Shown here: piece by piece, positions 60,638 to 64,000 of the stretch
Layout: every line of letters begins with the position of its first letter
Position numbering within the stretch: position 1 is the stretch's first letter
Assembly (NCBI GenBank): GCA_003116975.1
Contig: BGKB01000041.1
Span: forward strand, 62,001 to 126,000
DNA length: 64,000 bases
From: Aurantiochytrium sp. KH105
Taxonomy: Eukaryota; Sar; Bigyra; Thraustochytrida; Thraustochytriidae
Direction: 5' to 3'
Notes under the pieces: generated by a model
Databases searched by the model: none
What the model saw: the letters and a program-made list of their open reading frames with translations, nothing else
What the model was told of the DNA's origin: nothing
Made by a program: the position numbers and the translations under genes

Positions 60638-63600
60638 CGGCGGGCAAGCTCGCCCAAACGTTCAACGGCAAAGAGCAGATATACCCTCGACAGATTGGGT
60701 CGTCCAGACGCTTGTAGCTTCGGTCGGCTTGTCTTGTTGCTTACTTGTTGTGCTTCTGAAGAGTAGATTGCGGATCTGGGGCCGCAAGCTGTGCTGTTGG
60801 GCAGCTGTCTAGCCAGCTAGACAGTTGGTGAGGACGAAGATGGGACCCTATTGGAGGCGTGACTCTTGGTGCACCACTGAGCGATGGCAAGAAACGCCGG
60901 CCACAAGACGCACGCCACAATTAAAATGGGCCGCGCCGGCTCTGTCTCTTTTGTCTGTTTTGCTTGGCCGGCCTGCCGACCGACCGAGGTTGAAGGAAGC
61001 CCCCCCTCCCCCCCTTGCTGCGCTTGGAGATCCAGACTACAATTGATCAATTGATCAAGCAAGCACGCAAAGCCGTTCTGTCTTGGTTGGATTTTTTTGC
61101 TGACGCTTGGAAGACGGACGGAGGAAGAAGAGGGATCGTTTCAACGGGTGATCAATTAGTTGATCAAGACGCTTTTATTGCGCTTTTCTTCCCTGTAATG
61201 TGTGCAATCATGTCAAGAGCGCGCGTCAGTTAGTATTTTTGTTGTTGTTTTGAATGCAGACATTTCTGTCGCAAGCCAGCAAGAGTGATCCATTTCGCCC
61301 TTCTATTTCTTTTGTTCCAAACAAGGATCCAAGCCCCACACCTGACGTTGTTCGTCTGTCTCACTTGAAACGGGGAAAAGGGATGATGCGACGAAAAGAA
61401 GCACCCATTTTGCCCTGCCCTGCCTTGCCTTGCATGCATATCTCGCTTTAGCGTCCGTCCATCTTCATGGAGAGACGGTCTCGAGGAATGCTGGCCTGGC
61501 TTCCCCGCCGCTGCGCTAGAAGCCACCAGGCACGCACGTCCATGCCGGCGACGGCTCTGCCATATTGTTTTCCTTTTTGCTTTCGCAGAATGGACTCAGG
61601 GGCGATGCAATATGACTGACGCGCGACCGGAGGAAGAGACGGGCAGAACAGACGGCTCATGGTTTCTTTCCTTCTTTCTTTCGCCATGCGGGCCACCGAG
61701 GTGGCGTCGCGAGACTGCCCGCCTGCACGCCAGCCCGTACGCACGCACGCAGAGCCGAGTCGAGCATAGAAGGCACGCAAGGATGGATGGATGATTAAAG
61801 GGAGGGAGGGACAAGTAGACTTACCTTGTTGCGCAAATAGACGCGCGCGTCTTCGTTCGTTGCGGAACTGTCGGAACAGAGGGGGTGCACGTTCGCGGTG
61901 TTCGGAAAACCTTGTCCACCGGGTCCTATCGATGCGCGAGAAGGAAGCGGAACCGAGCAAGACGCTCGTCCGCTCGTACGCACGCGCGTGCAGGCCGTGT
62001 CCCGAAGCAAGGGCTTTGGGTCTTCTTGTCTGGGCCCAAACGCGGCGCGCCTCGGGCCGGCTCGTGGGCGCTGGCGCTTGCTGGCGTCGACCTCCGGTCT
62101 CGGGGCCGGCCGCGGGACGTATCAGTCGATCCGTCAACCAACGCGCCGATGGACGAGAATCCACTTCTGGCGATGCTGCTTATTTCTTTGGGAGCAAGAT
62201 TGGCGCTGGAAGACCGAGGCGCGAAAATGGACTCCTGTCTGGCCGGCTTCTCGCCGCACAGAGTCCCGCGGGAGCTTCTCGCTCGTTCGCTGGCTAGTGC
62301 AGGCAGAGAGGCGGGCGGGCAGAGGCAGACAGGCACAGCGCTCTCGCTGCGCACGCTGCCGCTAAACGTGGAAGCGCTTGCTTATTTGCTTGCTCGCCCG
62401 CTCGCTCGCTCGCCAAGCAGGCGAACGCGGCGTACCTGACTTTTTCTTCCTCTCTCTCTGTTTCCTGTGCTTCCCTGTTTTCTCTGTTTTCTCTGTCTCT
62501 CTTTTCAAGCTTGCTTGCTCGCTCGCTCGCTCGCTCGCTTTGCTTCGCTTCGCAACGCCAGCCCTGACGTCCAGGCCGCTCGGGACTTGCGGCGTGCGTG
62601 CGTACGTACGAGCGTGCGTACGAGAAGTGCCGCCGAGCGCTTGCTTTGTTGTTGCTGTTCTCCTCGTACGCTGCTGCTGCTGCTGGATCTTTTTTTTTTT
62701 TTTCCTTTTCTTTTTCTCCCCTTTCCGATTAATCGTTTGACTCACTGTGAGCCGGCGGGTCTTTCAAGCCCTTATTGGCCTCTAAGTCTCTCTCTCTCGC
62801 TCGCTCGCTCCTGCTTGGCTTGGCTTGGCCTGACAGCACAGCGCAGCGATGCGCGAGTCGCGGCCTGTCTGGCTCTGTTTCTGCGCGAGCGAGCTGACTT
62901 GAGGCGACCTCCTCTTCTACCCTCTCCTGTCCTCGCCTTGCCTTGCTACTGACCGATCGGAGACGACTCGACTCGACACGACAGACACAGTGTGCGCCGC
63001 GACGATTTTCCGACTTTCCGACCGCCTGCCGCGCCTCTTTCTTGCGAACGCTTGCGCGCGTGCACGCTGGCCCTCGCTGCTGCTCTCCCTCTCTCTCGAC
63101 CACTCGCTCGCCTTGCGGTCCGAGGGGCCGGGACGCGAGGCTCTCGACAAACGACGCGGGCAAAGGAAAAGGAAAAGGAAAGGAAAAGGAGACGTGCGGA
63201 GACGTGCGACGACACGCACAATGCCACGCGCTGTGCGTGCACTTGCTCGCTTTTCGCTTTTCGCTCTCGCGTTCGAGCGCGACGCGGGCAAGCTGGTGCT
63301 GGCGCTGGAATGCTAGCAGCTAGCGAGGTAGCGGGCTAGCTTTGGTTGGTCGGCTGGCCGTCCGTCTGGCTGGCTGGCTGGCTTGTGTGACGATTGCTCT
63401 GCTGGCTTGACCTGGGCTGGGCTGTCGGGACGTGCTCGCATGCACGACCCTGGCCGCCCTCAGCTGCCGCGCCCTCCCTTGGGTCGCGGCCTGCGCGCTC
63501 GCGGCTGTGCCAGCCCTCGCGGGTGGCGGACGCCGAGCGTGCGCGGGTGGTTTCTGGTCTGTCCCGGGCTCAACGCCTTCGCGTCGTGCTTGTTTCCTGA

Positions 63601-64000
63601 TCCAAACGCTGTGCAGAAGCAATACGATCGATGCCTTCGAGCACTGTCGATGCCAGTCCGGGAATGACTGACTTGCGGCTTTTGCGCCGCTCCCTCGCTG
63701 CGACGGAGGACGGTCGAGCTACAGGTCACCTCGGCTGTGCGTGCCTAGTATGCGGGCGCACGTCGAGACGAGACGAGACGAGACTAGACTAGACTAGACT
63801 AGACTAGACCAGACTTGTCCTGGTGTCGACTCCGTGCAGGCACGTGGCCGTCGCGGGGTCAAGTCTCGTCTTCTTTCGGCCTCGACTCTTTGGCTTTTCC
63901 CTCCGGACGCTGACCTAGTTGGTGTGTATTGTCTTGGCTTGGCTTGGTTTGTCTTGGCTGGTCTGCAGCGCGTGTATGCGTGTATGCGTGCGGTGGCCGT
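60638..64000. other. Intergenic region, no supported gene
   Basis: About 3.4 kb. The first 1 kb has mixed composition. From 61500 on, GC-rich low-complexity DNA alternates with GCTC/CTTG repeats (about 62510-62545 and 62800-62830), a T tract at 62688-62705 and a pentanucleotide repeat near the right edge. It resembles the GC-rich block upstream of myosin (3400-4500), so it may be promoter or 5' UTR of a gene beyond the window. Open frames on both strands are short and Arg/Ala/Ser-rich. Confidence 0.5.
63763..63810. repeat. Pentanucleotide repeat, GAGAC units passing into TAGAC units
   Basis: About four CGAGA/GAGAC units followed by about six TAGAC units, with one base change separating the two blocks. 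Noncoding. Confidence 0.93.

Noticed and set aside
60638-64000. Possible gene near the right edge
   Set aside because: No frame with motif, codon pattern or splice-supported extension; repeats dominate.
1-64000. tRNA, rRNA, transposase or reverse transcriptase
   Set aside because: Scanned by eye for T-loop consensus and common mobile-element protein motifs; none seen. A tRNA scan would be decisive and could not be run.

Overview
This is nuclear DNA of a microbial eukaryote, most likely a thraustochytrid or related labyrinthulomycete (stramenopile); that placement is an inference from gene style, not a database match. Evidence for a eukaryote: myosin motor, MCM4, LSM6, Sec7 ARF-GEF, Golgi nucleotide-sugar transporter, TRP/polycystin-like channel, and spliceosomal introns with GTAAGT or GTACGT donors and CAG acceptors. 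Coding DNA is GC-rich. Most genes are single long exons, intergenic regions hold microsatellites and C+T-rich tracts, and genes lie on both strands in divergent or tail-to-tail pairs.

Layout. 1-3304 (-): myosin with an N-terminal WW domain, running off the left edge. 5764-7306 (-): two-exon type II glycosyltransferase-like protein. 9934-11322 (-): Ala/Glu-rich MYND-finger protein with a lipidation-type N-terminus. 12168-12608 (+): thioredoxin-fold protein lacking CxxC, tail-to-tail with a mitochondrial quinone oxidoreductase (12726-13916, -). 14794-16758 (+): actin-fragmin-kinase-like domain fused to a HAD phosphatase domain. 16860-18290: gene-like debris. 18382-21613 (+): three tandem three-exon genes for small Cys-rich proteins, unrecognised family. 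22322-25384 (+): MCM4. 26013-26933 (-): nucleotide-sugar transporter, divergent from LSM6 (27423-27790, +). 28182-34088 (-): GBF1/GNOM-type ARF-GEF. 34838-35271 (+): phosphoglucomutase pseudogene fragment. 35598-42463 (-): 17-exon LRR-ROC-COR-TIR gene. 43210-44958 (-): intact phosphoglucomutase. 46101-52448 (+): very large channel-like fusion protein. 52508-57643 (-): large WD40-type protein. 58553-60637 (-): low-complexity protein of unknown function. 60638-64000: no supported gene.

The most notable system is the LRR-ROC-COR-TIR gene. Its leucine-rich repeats are encoded by a head-to-tail array of 84-bp phase-2 exons, one 28-residue repeat each, inside a ~260-bp exon-plus-intron cassette that has been duplicated and partly homogenised. 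The architecture (repeat sensor, ROC-COR switch, TIR effector) resembles an innate-immune or cell-death receptor that can change repeat number easily. Second is the 2115-residue channel, which joins a catalytically degenerate nicotinamidase-like domain, ankyrin repeats, a UBR-box-like zinc finger, two RyR repeats and a polycystin/TRP-like pore. Third is the kinase-phosphatase fusion at 14794. TIR domains can cleave NAD and the channel carries a nicotinamidase-like fold, so an NAD-metabolite theme is possible, but that link is speculation. Exon boundaries were set by splice consensus, reading phase and comparison of paralogous units; no transcript evidence was available.
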